Source: Polydactylus sextarius
Lineage: Eukaryota; Chordata; Actinopteri; Polynemidae
Assembly: GCA_016801845.1 (NCBI GenBank)
Contig: CM028917.1
Location: 5,947,001 to 6,011,000, forward strand
Direction: 5' to 3'
DNA length: 64,000 bases
The stretch's first letter is position 1. The number at the start of each line of letters is the position of its first letter. Both the position numbers and the translations under genes were made by a program. Below, piece by piece: positions 35,763-49,387 of this stretch. The notes under the pieces are model-generated. The model saw only the letters and a list, made by a program, of their open reading frames with translations. It was not told where the DNA came from and made no database searches.

Positions 35763-36607
35763 AAGATCAGGCATGAAATTATGACCACCTGACTGATATT
35801 GCGATGCTCTTCTTTTGTTGCCAAAACAATCTTGACGTGTGGAATCATGGACTCCTCTATACCTCTGAAGGTGCTGTGGTATCTGGCACCAAGATCAGAC
35901 TCGCACAGATGAAGGACTGGATTGAGATCTGTAAAATTCAGAGCCAAGTCAAATTCAACTTGTTGTCTTGTTCCACAAACCATCCTGAACCATTGTTGCA
36001 GTGTGACAGAGGCCACTGACATTAGAAAATACTGTTTCCGAAAATGGGTGCACTTGTTTAGGTATGGCTAAACAAGTGGCTGATGCTCATGTGTCCATTG
36101 TAGAAGAATTTGGTGGTGGACAGGGATTATTATGAACCCAATAAATTGTGATACACTGGGATCTGACATATTTCTATCAGAACCAATATGAACTCTTGTA
36201 GTAGTTTAATCTACAGTAGCTCTCCTTTGCTTCCAATGTATATCAGTGAGCACTGGTTGCCCTGTCACTTCACTTGGTTCAGCAGTTTTCCTTACTTGGA
36301 CTGTTGTTGGAGACACTCTGACTTAGTCATAGCTGTCATATATACAATGGCTACAACTGAACTTTGACAACAGCCTTTGTTTGTCGATTGTCAAAGGTCA
36401 AAAAGTCCATTGTCTGCTGACTTTGTTTGTCTGTTGTCAAAGTCACGTCCTTACATTCGCCCATTTTTTCTTCTTCCAACATCAACGGACTAAATGTTAC
36501 CTTGCCGCCTAATACATCCCACCCACTGACAGGTGCTATTGCAAAGAGATAATCAGTGTTATTCACTTCACCCGTCTTTGGTCACAATGTTATGGCTGGT
36601 TGGTGTA
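35763..36607 (-). mobile_element. Tc1-like transposon remnant, family with GATCAGCCATAACATT ends
   Basis: The right end reads ATGTTATGGCTGGTTGGTGTA and the left GATCAGGCATGAAATTATGA, the two termini of a common fish Tc1-like family. On the minus strand the segment after the right end follows the family leader ('gtgaataacactgattatctcttt..gcacctgt') into an ATG-led frame starting MGECKDVTL, where MGKRKDLSEFD is usual. A 58-bp internal tandem duplication (about 36365-36440) and further deletions break the transposase. The C-terminal trace (QQWFRMV, LNFTDLNPV) lies at 35900-36020. At 845 bp it is about two thirds of full length and inactive. Confidence 0.85.
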
Positions 36608-37540
36608 GTTTACTATTCAACAACCCCTGTATAGAATTTTCCAATGCCATCCCTAAAGGTTGGGTGTGAAGTTTGGGTGCTTTTCATTTTGATTGCATTG
36701 TTGAAGCAGTGCTTGAGTGTGTGGGGGCGGGGTTTGTCAAGTGCAGGATTTTGCTCTTGTGCCTTTCCTCTTCACTGTTAATGTATGGACAAGTGGTGCT
36801 AACGGTGTGAAGAGCACTTAAGGCTCAGTCAGGCAGATGGAAAGTAGTTAGAGGAAAAAGGTGGTGTACATCTTTAAAAATGACGCCTGGACTTACACGG
36901 TTGATTTTGGTTGTCGCCATTACCTCCACCTGGGTCTGTGTGTGTGTGTGTGTGTCTGTTTGTATGCGCAAAAACCTTACTTGTGTTTGCCTTTATGATA
37001 GAGACAGTAACACAAAGAGAATTATGTGTCTGTCAAGAACAGTTTATACAGATGGAGGAAGATTAGCAGGGCGTGCTTGTGTGTGTGTGTGTGTGTATAT
37101 GTATGTGCATTATGTGCATTCAAATGTTGGTCACCAACAATAGATTTTCCACCAAGCAGCTGCTTTGCATGCTGCACAAGTCTAGTGGCTTTAGTTGTCT
37201 TAGGTTGAACTCTCTTTCGTCACCTACAGTGTTGTAGGTGGATCGCAGGATCACAACGTAATTGCACTTTGTTTGTTTCAGTGTGCGAACTACTTTTCTT
37301 GAGCAACATGTTTGTGTCACTGTCTTTAATTATGTGTATGTTGCACACACTGTTCAGGAGACATCACACCTTGAGACTTAAGTATGATTGTTGGGGTTTT
37401 CGTGATCCATGCAGTAAGAACTGCCACTCCTAATGTATTTCACTGCATTGTAGAGAACCTATAGCTTTTGGTGTCAATTCATTTGATAAAATTAGCAAGA
37501 AGAGAATTGATGGTTTAGTCTTTATGGTCTTTATGGTTTA
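36608..37540. other. Non-coding stretch with GT repeats
   Basis: GT runs at 36936-36956 and 37077-37096. The plus-strand frames 36880-37143 and 37026-37208 read through them and are not credible genes. Confidence 0.5.
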
Positions 37541-37904
37541 GGAAATATTGCAATATCATGATATCAGCATGTGCAATGTATCATAAAATAAATCACAGAA
37601 GGCTGTTTGAACTGCAATAAATGGCATATTTCCATGTGTCTTTCACACTCCATGTCATATCATATATTTGGCCAATCAGATAGAGACTTACTGCCCTAAG
37701 AACAGCATGTCTGTTGTCTGGAAATACTTTTGATATGAGAACCATGAGATGTTAGATATTATACTATATTATAGATATTATACAAGATATTACATCTGTA
37801 TAATTAAGTATTTGCTTATCTATAGCATGCCGTATCGTCATCGCAACATTCAACAACATACATACGATGTATATCACATATTTTCCTAATAACTTGCAGC
37901 CCTA
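37541..37904. mobile_element. hAT-type MITE remnant
   Basis: The right end, reverse-complemented, begins TAGGGCTGCAAGTTATTAGG, a typical TAGGGCTGCAA hAT terminus. It is followed by 'gatatacatcgtatgt..caacattgcgatga'-like sequence. The left side (ATATTGCAATATCATGATATC) is of the same style, but the exact left terminus is eroded. Confidence 0.5.
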
Positions 37905-38630
37905 TCTAGAATATAAGAAGGAAGACTGAAATTCTTTCTCATTTTCTTGATTCTCTATCTCTGCTGGTGTCTGGATTAAAGCTGTAGCTGATAAATCTGA
38001 AACTGAATAGATTCTTTAAAAAAAAATCTTGGTAATCTGACCACTGGAATGAGATTCAAACATCACAAACCAACACCGAACAGTCACACTGATACCCACA
38101 CATCAGAGTTGCTCTAACTAATAAAAGCAGTGTACTGTCTACTATCTGGTTGATACATCTACCTCTCCCTGTTCACATAATCTTGTTTTTTTCTTTTGGT
38201 CATCTACTATCCATGAATGATAATAACTTCAGTCCCCTATGCTGATTACTCGCTATCTAACACAAAGGTCACTGTGACTCCACCACCCTGTTACAAATCA
38301 ATGGTTTGCTGCATATAAAAGCGAATTAGCATTAAAAACTTGATGTACTTTGGCTTCGCACTCGTACCTTGTTCCTGATGTCCAGTCTGGAAACATTTTA
38401 ATTTCCTGTTTTTCACTCACTTAGAGACACTTTAACATGATTAATGGTCTAACCATTTAAAATGCAGAGTTGTGGTTTTGGAGTTTGGTGTCTTGTTATA
38501 GTGTTGTTAATATACTTCTCCTTATCTTGGTAGTCCAGTAATGATACTAGTAATAACATTGCTCTGTGGTCATATTCTAAACTGTTGTTGTTTTCCTGCA
38601 GGTGAAGCCCCTGAAGAGATCTACCTACAC

Positions 38631-38738
38631 ATGTTAAGAGGAAGAGCCAAGCATCGACTTCTTCAGATGGACACTGGCAAACCACCAGCATTTTTCTTTT
38701 TCAAAAGACATAAGATAGAAAAATACACTCAAGACTGA
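38631..38738 (+). CDS. Possible upstream ORF in exon 2, 35 codons
   Basis: ATG-led frame MLRGRAKHRLLQMDTGKPPA and onward to a TGA, basic in character. Upstream it stays open back to the acceptor, so it could alternatively be the end of a coding region spliced from an unseen exon. The peptide is not recognised. It is listed because it begins only 29 bases into the candidate exon. Confidence 0.2.
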   Translation: MLRGRAKHRLLQMDTGKPPAFFFFKRHKIEKYTQD

Positions 38739-39529
38739 TACAGCACAGTTTTACCTCCCAGCATCCTCTTCTCCTGCTCTGATCAGAGCAAACCTCCTCA
38801 AGTCGTCTACCTCCAAAAAACAAAAACAAAAACAACGACAACAGCAATTTATTACTGGTTGTCAGTTCCTTTGACTTTTTTTCTTCTCTTTGTGCAACAT
38901 TTGTTCCGTTTACCTCAGGGATTCTCTCACGCTGCCTACCTCCTCCACCGAAACAGCCAACTGCAACGCACCTGTGACCTCTCACTGCTGTTACCGTGAC
39001 AACCTGTATTGCTTCTCAAGATTCCCCACCCTCCCCTCCTGCCGTAACTGTGACGACCAGCGATGGCCTCTGACCTCACAGCGCCTGCCAGCTCACACCT
39101 GCTAACTGCCTGAAGTGAACTGACTCCGCACCTGTAGCCTGGACATCATAACTGGAAGGAAAAAGGGTCACATTGACAGAAAGACACCTACACGCTCACA
39201 GTCGCCTCGTCCTTCTCTACAATACACCTGGCAACCATATATACCTCAAAAGACACAGCTTCTCAATGGACACTCAGTCAACAGAAAAAGAAGGGAACTC
39301 TTCAGTGACAGCGTTCACTACTCTGGTGCTCAGTCCACACAGCAGGGAACTCATGCTCTCTTGTCTGGTGCTCCAATCCATCCAGTAGACATCTTCCATT
39401 CGCCTTGGAGGCAGCAGTATAGAAACAGTAGTCAGGGAAGCCTCCAAGGAAGCAGAGATGGAGACTTGAAAGTACCAGCTGGAGGGCGAGTTTGCATCAT
39501 TTGCGTCTCAGTCACACGTCACATGATAT

Positions 39530-39575
39530 AGTATAAGAAGAGTATAAAAAGTAGCATAAAGCAGTGAGTCGCCTG
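39530..39575 (+). promoter_or_regulatory. Internal TATA-type promoter candidate
   Basis: TATAAAA at 39543-39549 is preceded by CACACGTCACATGA (about 39512), an E-box/CRE-like motif. Start sites would be expected about 30 bases downstream, near 39575, giving a short roughly 300-base first exon that uses the same donor at 39880. This is inference from motif spacing only. Confidence 0.3.
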
Positions 39576-40345
39576 AGAGGCCTTCTGAGATCATAAAAGA
39601 GACACAGAAGATCCCCCTCTGCCTCGAGCTTCCTCCGCACCCTCTGAAGCCTCCAGAGGAGCAAAGCAACCCACGGAACTTTTCAGGATCATCATCTTCT
39701 TTTTCCTGCTCAGGAGGCGTAAATCACAAAGAATAAAAAGGCACTATTTGGTGGATTTAACTTGGAGCGCCATAAAACTGGAAAAGTGTAAAGAGTAAAC
39801 ACTAAGAATATCCACATTGTGTGACAGCGGAGAGAAAAAGGGGGGATAAAGCAGTGTGAGTAAAGAGGAGAATGCAGAGGTGAGTTCATTTTTTCTCTAC
39901 TTGTTTATCATCATGAGTTTCTTTTATTACTATTCTCCACAGGCTGGCTGTGAAGAATTTATCAGTACTATAATGTGGATTAGACAGATCAGTGTATTTT
40001 GATGCTTTATCATTTGCCATTTTATACTAATGACAAAAGAAAAATGCTTTTTACTTTTCGTATTTTTCATTTCTTTATGTCTCTAACTGACATTTAACTG
40101 GCATTTCTGCTTTATTAGATGATACAGAGTAGAGACAGACAGGGTATTAAGAGAGATGGGAAGGAGCACTGAGCACGAAAGGTCATTAACTGAGTTTGAG
40201 CTCAGCAAAGAAACATCAAACAAGAAGTTTACTCAAAAAATAGACCTTGGGGAAATAAGTAGTTTAGCAACGCTAAGGGTCATGTAAACATTGTCAGAAT
40301 TTAAATTGCGGTATTTTAGCTGGTGTGTGTGGTAATTGTTGTGTT

Positions 40346-40645
40346 AAAGGAGAAATTCGGTGTAAAATATTTTTTGGATATGTTAAAACATGCTAACAAG
40401 TTGATATGTTTGCTGAGGAGCAAAGTTACGCTAGCCTGTTGAATTACGAATATTTTTATTTTTAATGTTTTAGTCGAAAAAACATGCCATGCTAGTGATT
40501 AGTGCCCCAAGGTAGCATAAAGACATCACTATTTTAAACCATTAAAAAGCTCAGAGTAGCAGTAGTTTTGCTGCTTAGCAAACATAACAACTCATTATCA
40601 TGTTTTACACATCCAAAAAATTATTTTACACCGAAGTTCTCCTTC
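40346..40645. mobile_element. Foldback MITE, copy A, about 300 bp with long terminal repeats
   Basis: The left AAGGAGAAATTCGGTGTAAA and reverse-complemented right AAGGAGAACTTCGGTGTAAA continue as inverted repeats for about 75 bases, through 'tttttggat', 'aaaacatg.taa' and 'tatgtttgct.ag.agcaaa'. Total size is about 300 bp. The flank reads GTTAA on the left and CAAG on the right; a TTAA target is possible but not proven. Copy B is at 29170-29389. Confidence 0.85.
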
Positions 40646-41059
40646 AAGCTGTGGCTTGATGACTTAAGTGTAAAAAGATTTTTAAGTCAAAAGAAAACCC
40701 TAAATCTCATCCTAAGCTGATATGATATTTTATCTCCAGATACTTTTATTTCCTATTGCTACATTTATTTGACATCTCTTATAGTCACGTGAGGCAGCGT
40801 TGTTAATTCACAGTTTCAGACCAAAGTGAAAGACTAGACAACACAAAGATCACAAGCACATCACCTGGAATATCCAGACCGGGGAAGCTGAATCCAACTT
40901 TGCCTCTAGTAACTTCTCGCACACACTCGCACTAACTTTAATATGCATCAACCATACTATTAGCAGATCACATGGACCAATATGGTCCATGTGATCACTT
41001 CCTGTGATCACCTGATCTCTCAAATCCACCTGCCTCTTGAGGTGGTGCTGGGAGAGCTC
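40646..41059. other. Non-coding stretch with a strong palindrome
   Basis: Holds the 31-base palindrome at 40966-40996 and otherwise AT-rich DNA with no recognisable feature. Confidence 0.5.
40966..40996. repeat. Perfect palindrome, 14-bp arms, 3-base spacer
   Basis: GATCACATGGACCA, ATA, TGGTCCATGTGATC. A GTGATCAC motif follows shortly (about 41003), repeating part of the arm. Confidence 0.92.
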
Positions 41060-41485
41060 AGCTATGAGGTAAATGTTGATTGTAAAATGTAATGCGTATA
41101 GAATAATGACACCATCTGCATTTAGATGGGTTCCTCATAACAGCTGCTTTCTGCTCCACTGCCCATTGACCTCCACTGAATCAAATTGTCACTCGAGCTG
41201 CCTAGAGAAAGACTTCCTGTTCGATACCCATCTACTTGAACTCAGCCAAGAACCGTCATGTGGCATCACCATCCCTTCAGACTGCTCTCATCTGTGGTTC
41301 AACTATCTTCTCTTCTAACCTCCACCCTAACCAGTGGTTCTTACTTGATCTTCTTGCGCTTTGCCTGATTGAACTGATCCAGCAATTGTCTACCTCCTTA
41401 GTGCTTCATACTGCACTGAAGATTCAGTGTTGTTCCTCACTTGTTAGACACTTTGGATAAAAGAGCCTGAATGTAAATTTAATTA
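41060..41485 (+). mobile_element. Retroposon 3' region ending TTTGGATAAAAG
   Basis: The end 'gacactttggataaaagagcctgaatgtaaat' matches the 'cgctttggataaaagcgtctgctaaatg' tail shared by many fish LINE/SINE copies. The preceding CT-rich region ('gacttcctgttcgatacccatct') fits their 3' part. The copy is 5'-truncated and its frames (41073-41318, 41236-41460) are broken. Family unassigned. Confidence 0.6.
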
Positions 41486-44099
<2,614 letters not shown>

Positions 44100-44440
44100 A
44101 TCTTTACATTTGATGTAGTGTAAATGTAATCCAGTCACGATAGTTAGAGTTGAGTTGGAGTATAGAAACTGTACCTTGGGTACTTTTTAATTCATTACCT
44201 TTATAGTGCAATAAACAGAGCAAACCTAAGTCAGTTTAATATTTGATGTAACCATTCCTCACTTAAGTAAAGAAGATTTAATGTGGCCTTTTTAAACGCT
44301 GATCAGTCTGAATCCATGTAGATATGCAGGTTTCCCGTTTCTTCTTGGCAGACCTGTTCAAGCTGTGTCAGGCTGCTAGTCGTGAGTGAACATCCTCTTT
44401 AAAACCCATCCACAAATTCTCAGTGGGGTTTGACGGGCTG
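44100..44440 (-). mobile_element. Tc1-like transposase 3' remnant
   Basis: Read on the minus strand, 'aaccccactgagaatttgtgg' (about 44408-44428) encodes the NP(I/T)ENLW block near the third catalytic acid of Tc1 transposases. Next come 'agcttgaacaggtctgccaagaagaaa' and a 3' leader-like region. The reading frame is heavily broken. The sub-family differs from the 35.8 kb element. Confidence 0.6.
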
Positions 44441-45654
44441 TCTCATAATCTTTCCATCCAGGTAATGCTGAGTAATCACCAACAAATCATTGTTAATGTG
44501 ATATTTGTCTCACTTCGCCATTGATGTATTGAATTATTATTGTTATTCGCACTAGATTTATTGAATACATCTTAGATTTAATTTTCCAGGCTTCATCCCT
44601 CTCTTATAAATGACCTACTGCCTGCTGATAACAATTCTCTGTTAGTCTGCTTCTTGCTTTTTGTGGTTGGTTTGGCCCCAATTTAAAATAAATGAGCTGT
44701 GCAAGTGAGAGTGGAGATTGCTTCAAAGACTGCTATTTCTCTGAGAGAGAGAGAGGAGTGATGAACATGGTTTTGTGTTAATTGTGTTAATTTTTCTAAT
44801 TTTATTCACTTTGATATTGAAAGATCCTTTTTCTACTCTTAATCAGTGTCATTTAAACCCACTTTGTAAAACATTAACACATTAATTACCAGAGAGGATG
44901 AGACAGACACTGAATATGTCTTATTTGTGAGCATACACAATGTGGGTTGCTTCGCACATAAAGGATACTCATTATTAATTCATAGCTGTGAGATTTAAAG
45001 AACAGTGCATGGTTGAGATGTCCTAAATATATCTCACTTCAAGGCAAACGGAAACGACAAGGCCAAAATGGCATTGCAGAGACAAAAACAGCTCTGGAGA
45101 GTAAAATCTAAAGGAAGACAGAAAGTCATGCTTTAGAAAAACAATTTTTACTTGAGTCCAGAATACACAACAGCACAGAACAGAAAAGTCAAGTGTTTTT
45201 TTTTTTTTATGGAAATCACTTTTCCCCAGCTGAAAGAAAAACATCAGTGATGATGTTCCGTCTGCACATTAGGGTTCAGATCATTGTGAACACTGTCAGT
45301 GAGAGTGATCCCAGTCAGTCACTGCTGTTGACCTGATGTATAATTGGCAGCTGTAAACTGTCAGAATAAAATAGATCGATCCTCATTAGTCTTTTTATAT
45401 TCATAATGCCTGGGTGGGAAAGCAGCACTGATTCACCTAGCTGTTCTAAATGTGTGTGAGAGTTCATGCTGGCAATTATAGCAGCATGCAGTGCACTATA
45501 TTTGTACCTATCATACATAGCATTAAAACCACTGACAGCTGGACTTGCTATCATTGATCATCTTGTTATGATACAAAATTAAACCTTGTATCCTGACATT
45601 CATCTGGAGGCTATTTTGACACAACTTAGCTAAACATAGTCTCTTTGGTCTCAG
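44441..45654. other. Non-coding stretch, nothing recognised
   Basis: AT-rich, with a T run at 45197-45208 and a short GA run at 44741-44754. Frames at 45023-45244 and 45315-45554 (minus) are unsupported. Confidence 0.5.
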
Positions 45655-45964
45655 ACCCCTATGGCAATGCCACTAGCCAATGGTAGTTGTCAATGGACCC
45701 CACCACACTTCTAGGAAAAGACGTAAGGAACATGACAAAGAGTCCAATGTATGGTCGTAGCCTCCAAACTACCAATCTGACTGAGCATCTGTGGAATGTG
45801 CTGGAATGAGCTAGATCCAGCGAGATCCCAACACCACAACACAAAGGACCCAAATTATCAGCTTCCGGACTCCCTCAAAGGCCCTATGTCCAATGAACTG
45901 TTGGTTATGGTGTTCGCCTGCCCACACAATAGTAGAGTGGGGTGTTAATGTTGTGGCTGGTGTA
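45655..45964 (+). mobile_element. Tc1-like 3' end, same broad family as 35.8 kb
   Basis: Contains 'gagcatctgtggaatgtgctgga', encoding the EHLWNVLE block downstream of the third catalytic acid. It ends GTTAATGTTGTGGCTGGTGTA, the family's 3' terminus. The 5' two thirds of the element are missing and the rest is frame-broken. Confidence 0.75.
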
Positions 45965-46897
45965 TACCCACATGGTGCACCTCAAACGGTTAAAAAAGAA
46001 AAACTAGTGTCAAATGCCGGACTTTTCTTACCACCAACGATAACCAACCTGGCTACACCGCAAAAGGTAGAAACAATGTGAGGCAGTGTCAGATGGCAAC
46101 ATGAGAAAACAGATCTGATTTTCAAGACAAGGAAGTAAAGAAGTCGGCAGATATTCTGATGGGCGACAACCGTTCTCATTTATTATGATTGTTATTTCTG
46201 GTGAGCACACAACAGCAATGTCAGCTTGGTTTTCTAAGTGGTTGATGTCAGCTACACAAAGTCAGAAGGTCCACCTCCAAACCTTTGTTTACTGCACTCC
46301 ATGTATTGCAGGTTGAAAGTTTCTCCATCGTTCATGCTGCAGTACAGATATGGCTTATGTTATTGATTTAAAGCCTACACTTGATGATCTGCTTTGACCT
46401 TTCAGGTATCTCTGTAATACACCTGACCACACCTTGGCATTAACAAGCATCTTGGTTCATCCAATCACATGAAAACTCTGTTAAGCATAGATGTGATTGC
46501 GTTGTGGGCAATTTGGTTTTCCCAGAACACACCAAGGAATAGACATGATCTGTGCTGTTTTCATGTCTTCTTTTACCTCCAGCACACCAGGCAGAGGAAG
46601 TGCTGCTGCCTTACTTCAGTTTGAAACAACAATTCACGTGGTCTTCTTTGCAAATGGAAATGATGCCCGTGGTCATTTGCATACAGAGTGAGGAAGTGAT
46701 GCCCAATCAGAGGTGGTCACTCGAGTTGCATTCTAATACAGTTTGAGTTGTGGTTGTGCTCATACAACCTGTGTAGACAGTCGTGTTTGTTGAAAATGGA
46801 GGCTTATTTGTTTTGTCAAACATGCATGAAATGACATGTCTCCTGTGTGGACCATGCTACTGTTGACCATCTTCTCTCTAACCATTATATGCTACAG
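45965..46897. other. Non-coding stretch, possibly repeat-derived in part
   Basis: Bases 46400-46760 ('taatacacctgaccacacc..ggcattaacaagcatctt' to 'catttgcatacagagtgagg..gatgcccaatcagaggtggtca') have the look of a dispersed fish repeat, but I cannot name it or find its ends. No gene seen. Confidence 0.35.
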
Positions 46898-46975
46898 ATC
46901 AGGGGTCACCAACTATATTTGTCGGGGGGCCAGAATTTTTCTGGACCGACACCTTGGCGGCAGCACACTCAAATA
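46898..46975 (+). mobile_element. hAT-like end (CAGGGGTCACCAAC)
   Basis: CAGGGGTCACCAACTATATT followed by 'ggggggccaga' matches the CAGGGGTCNNCAAC...GGGCCAGA start of many hAT elements. No matching right end was found. Confidence 0.5.
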
Positions 46976-47394
46976 ATGCATATAAATGAAATAAAAATCA
47001 CATTTTTGTCTAACATTATTATTTGATGTTTATATTTATATATTCTTTGTTTTATATTACAAAACTGAAGACATTTTAAGCCTTTAACAGTCAGGCTCCT
47101 ATCACCTATACCACAGTCAATAACCAAAAGACTGAAATATTTTGCCTCAACTTGAGTAAACTTTATAGAGCATTTTAAAAACACAGTCTGTGAAGCTTGT
47201 TGTTGAGACTTTGAAATAAAAACCAGATGTTAAGCAAGGACATGAGGAAAAGTTACGTAATACAAGAACAGTGAAACAACAAATGTTAAACACTGCAGCG
47301 AGTTTGTCTTCATTTCAACTCATAAATGGTGGGGATTATTGATAGTTATTTGAGTCTCAGTTGTTGTTTTTTCAGTTGCTTTAAAAGCCAATTT

Positions 47395-47835
47395 ATGCTC
47401 CCTTTATGTACGTAATATTCCTAACATCAAACCTATACTTCCATGCCTACTTTATGTTGGCATGGTTGTTAAGCAACATGTCCACTAGAGGGCAGCGCCA
47501 AGTGCAGAGTTCCAAGCTCTGACATAAGTTTCAAACAGTAACAAAAATGGCGACTGTGAATGAGATCATAGTGCACATTCTAATAAAGAGATAAAAAGAG
47601 GCAGTGCAGTAGACAGTGGTGGCTTGTATGGCTGTTAAAGACATCGCAGCATGTGGATGGAGATTTCCTCTTCTTTGTTCCTCTCGACGGTCACATTTGA
47701 GCCACACTGCCCCAACGGTTTCCGGTGGTGTTACTCTGTTTGCTGTGTACTGCTACGGATCACTAAGCTCCCTGAAAACTGACCAAATTGCGCACGCAAT
47801 GACGGATGAAAGGCTCCGTCCGTCTCCGTTTAAAT
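47395..47835 (+). repeat. Repeat containing the module also found at 6.13-6.40 kb
   Basis: Bases 47455-47745 align with the core of the 5859-6562 MITE, but the flanks differ. On the left is 'ccaatttatgctccctttatgtacgtaat' and on the right 'acggatgaaaggctccgtccgtctccgttt', reminiscent of PIF/Harbinger-type ends. An ATG at 47547 opens MATVNEIIVHILIKR and then a stop, parallel to the frame at 6227. Confidence 0.65.
47482..47496 (+). promoter_or_regulatory. CTCF-like motif inside repeat
   Basis: CCACTAGAGGGCAGC, identical to 6162-6176 and in the same orientation. The two sites are 41.3 kb apart. Confidence 0.45.
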
Positions 47836-49387
47836 GATGGGCACCACACGAAATTTTCTCTTTGATCCTCACAATTTTGGAATTCAAACACAGGCTGGAT
47901 TGGACGGTTGGATGGACTGCCAGTTGATGGTCACTGCTGTAGTGGACAAAGTCTCCTATCATCTCTGTCTTTACACAGAGGACGGATGGTTAGTTTCACA
48001 ACTCATAAAGAAGATTTGAGGATACTGTTCTCTTCCTAAGAGGCTGAGGATTGATTGTTGATTGTTGAGGCTGAGTGTTTGCCTCTGTCTGCACACATTC
48101 ATGGAGTTATATACAGTACATACCATGATGCTAGTGCTGCTAGTGTTCAGTTAGCCTCTCAGTTTTGGACCCTTTCTGTTTCCTATGTTTCCTATTTTCT
48201 GTTCTTTTGGCCAGCCTTCACGCACATTGATTAAAACTTGGATGCATATCAAGTCCTTGGCAGACTTCCTCTCAGTATGTTAGCATGATCTGTGGCCATG
48301 CTGTCCCCTAATACCAGGGCTGCTACACAGTAAATACACCATCACGGCCAGCTGCAGTATGCAGCCAAGTCGGCCTTTTTGTTTTTGACACAGGAAGTTA
48401 TATGACAGGCTTAATAAGCAATCCTAAAATCAACATCACCATCAAACTAGAGTGGGGAGGAGCATGTAGATCATACAGGAAATTTATGTGAACTGTGTAA
48501 TCCTGAGCAATCTAAAAATTATCACTTCAACAGTTTGTAGATTTTTGAGCTTTCTGTCCGATAGTAAAACTTAACTAAACCAACCAACCAAATCTGTAAA
48601 ACAGCCTGTCATTTGAGCAGGGGTGTCCAAAAACAATCTGAATCATGCACCTGAGAGGGTGGTCCTGTATGAAGCCATGGAAACACATATCTCAAGATCA
48701 TACATAACAGTTAACTTGGCACTAATATCTTGAGAAACAGGGATGCATTTAGGCTGGTTGGTCCATGTGTGATAACGTTGTTGTGTCTCTGTCTGCCTTC
48801 CTCACTGTCTGGCTCGTCTTCCTGTGGAGATGCCTTATGTACGAGACACGTCTACCTGCTGGTCTTAATCACAGCAACACGTCGCCATATGAAGATGTGT
48901 GCCGTTGCTGACACAGACAGAGCAAACATGCTACATGCTGTGCTAAACACCAACGACACTGAAAAACATATATTCAAAGAATTCAGTGTGGACTGCGTTT
49001 TGTCTAGTTTTACAATGTGCTTTTGCTTCTGATGATATGTTGCTGGTAGATTTTTTCTATACACTGTTCAAGATGGACACAAACCAAAGCTGAAGTATCC
49101 AAGTACCCCACCCTTCCACCCACCCCCGGTGGCTGACTGTAGTGTAGCACTTAATGTTGTGCTACTTGGTTGTAATTTGTAATTTGACGTTTTTAAAACA
49201 TCTTTGATTTATGATCGGTTGGGCAGGTGTATCAGTTGGACTAGGATACTGTGGCTCCACTTCTCAATCACTTCTGCACAGACTCTAGCTCCAAAACATC
49301 AAAAGACTTTTGAATATATCCAGCAGGGATTCAGCAGCATAGCTGATTTACATCTATCATGAAATTTGTTTTTGTTTAAGACACTGG
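47836..49387. other. Non-coding stretch, nothing recognised
   Basis: A CAGGGGTGTCCAAA motif at 48619 resembles an hAT start but is unpaired. The frames at 48730-49032 and 48852-49064 have no family resemblance. Confidence 0.45.

Larger units (their letters stand above)
393..38601 (+). other. Probable intron 1 (about 38 kb)
   Basis: It is bounded by the GTGAGC donor at 393 and a TTTTCCTGCAG acceptor ending at 38601. A branch-point-like TTCTAAAC lies about 25-30 bases before the acceptor. No convincing coding exon is seen between them: every open frame is short, lacks family resemblance, or falls in repeat DNA. The interval holds microsatellites, hAT-type MITEs, a LINE tail, a Tc1-like remnant and CpG-dense patches, listed separately. 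Pairing this donor with this acceptor is inference; unrecognised exons could lie inside. Confidence 0.45.
38602..39879 (+). other. Candidate long 5' untranslated exon 2 (1,278 bp)
   Basis: A branch-like TTCTAAAC, the tract TGTTGTTGTTTTCCTGCAG and then the exon form a good acceptor. The right end GCAGAG|GTGAGT is a consensus donor (GT at 39880-39881); another GTGAGT at 39856 could be an alternative. The exon is more C-rich and less AT-rich than its flanks, lacks repeats, and has no frame open across it. It holds several short ATG-led frames (38631-38738, 38890-39105, 39173-39388), so translation from an mRNA containing all of it would be poor. This fits a 5' leader, a long non-coding RNA, or an exon used mainly from the internal TATA start at 39543. 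Gene not identified. Confidence 0.5.

Noticed and set aside
48619..48660. CAGGGGTGTCCAAA as an hAT element start
   Set aside because: The motif alone is too short and the following sequence lacks the usual GGGCCAGA block.
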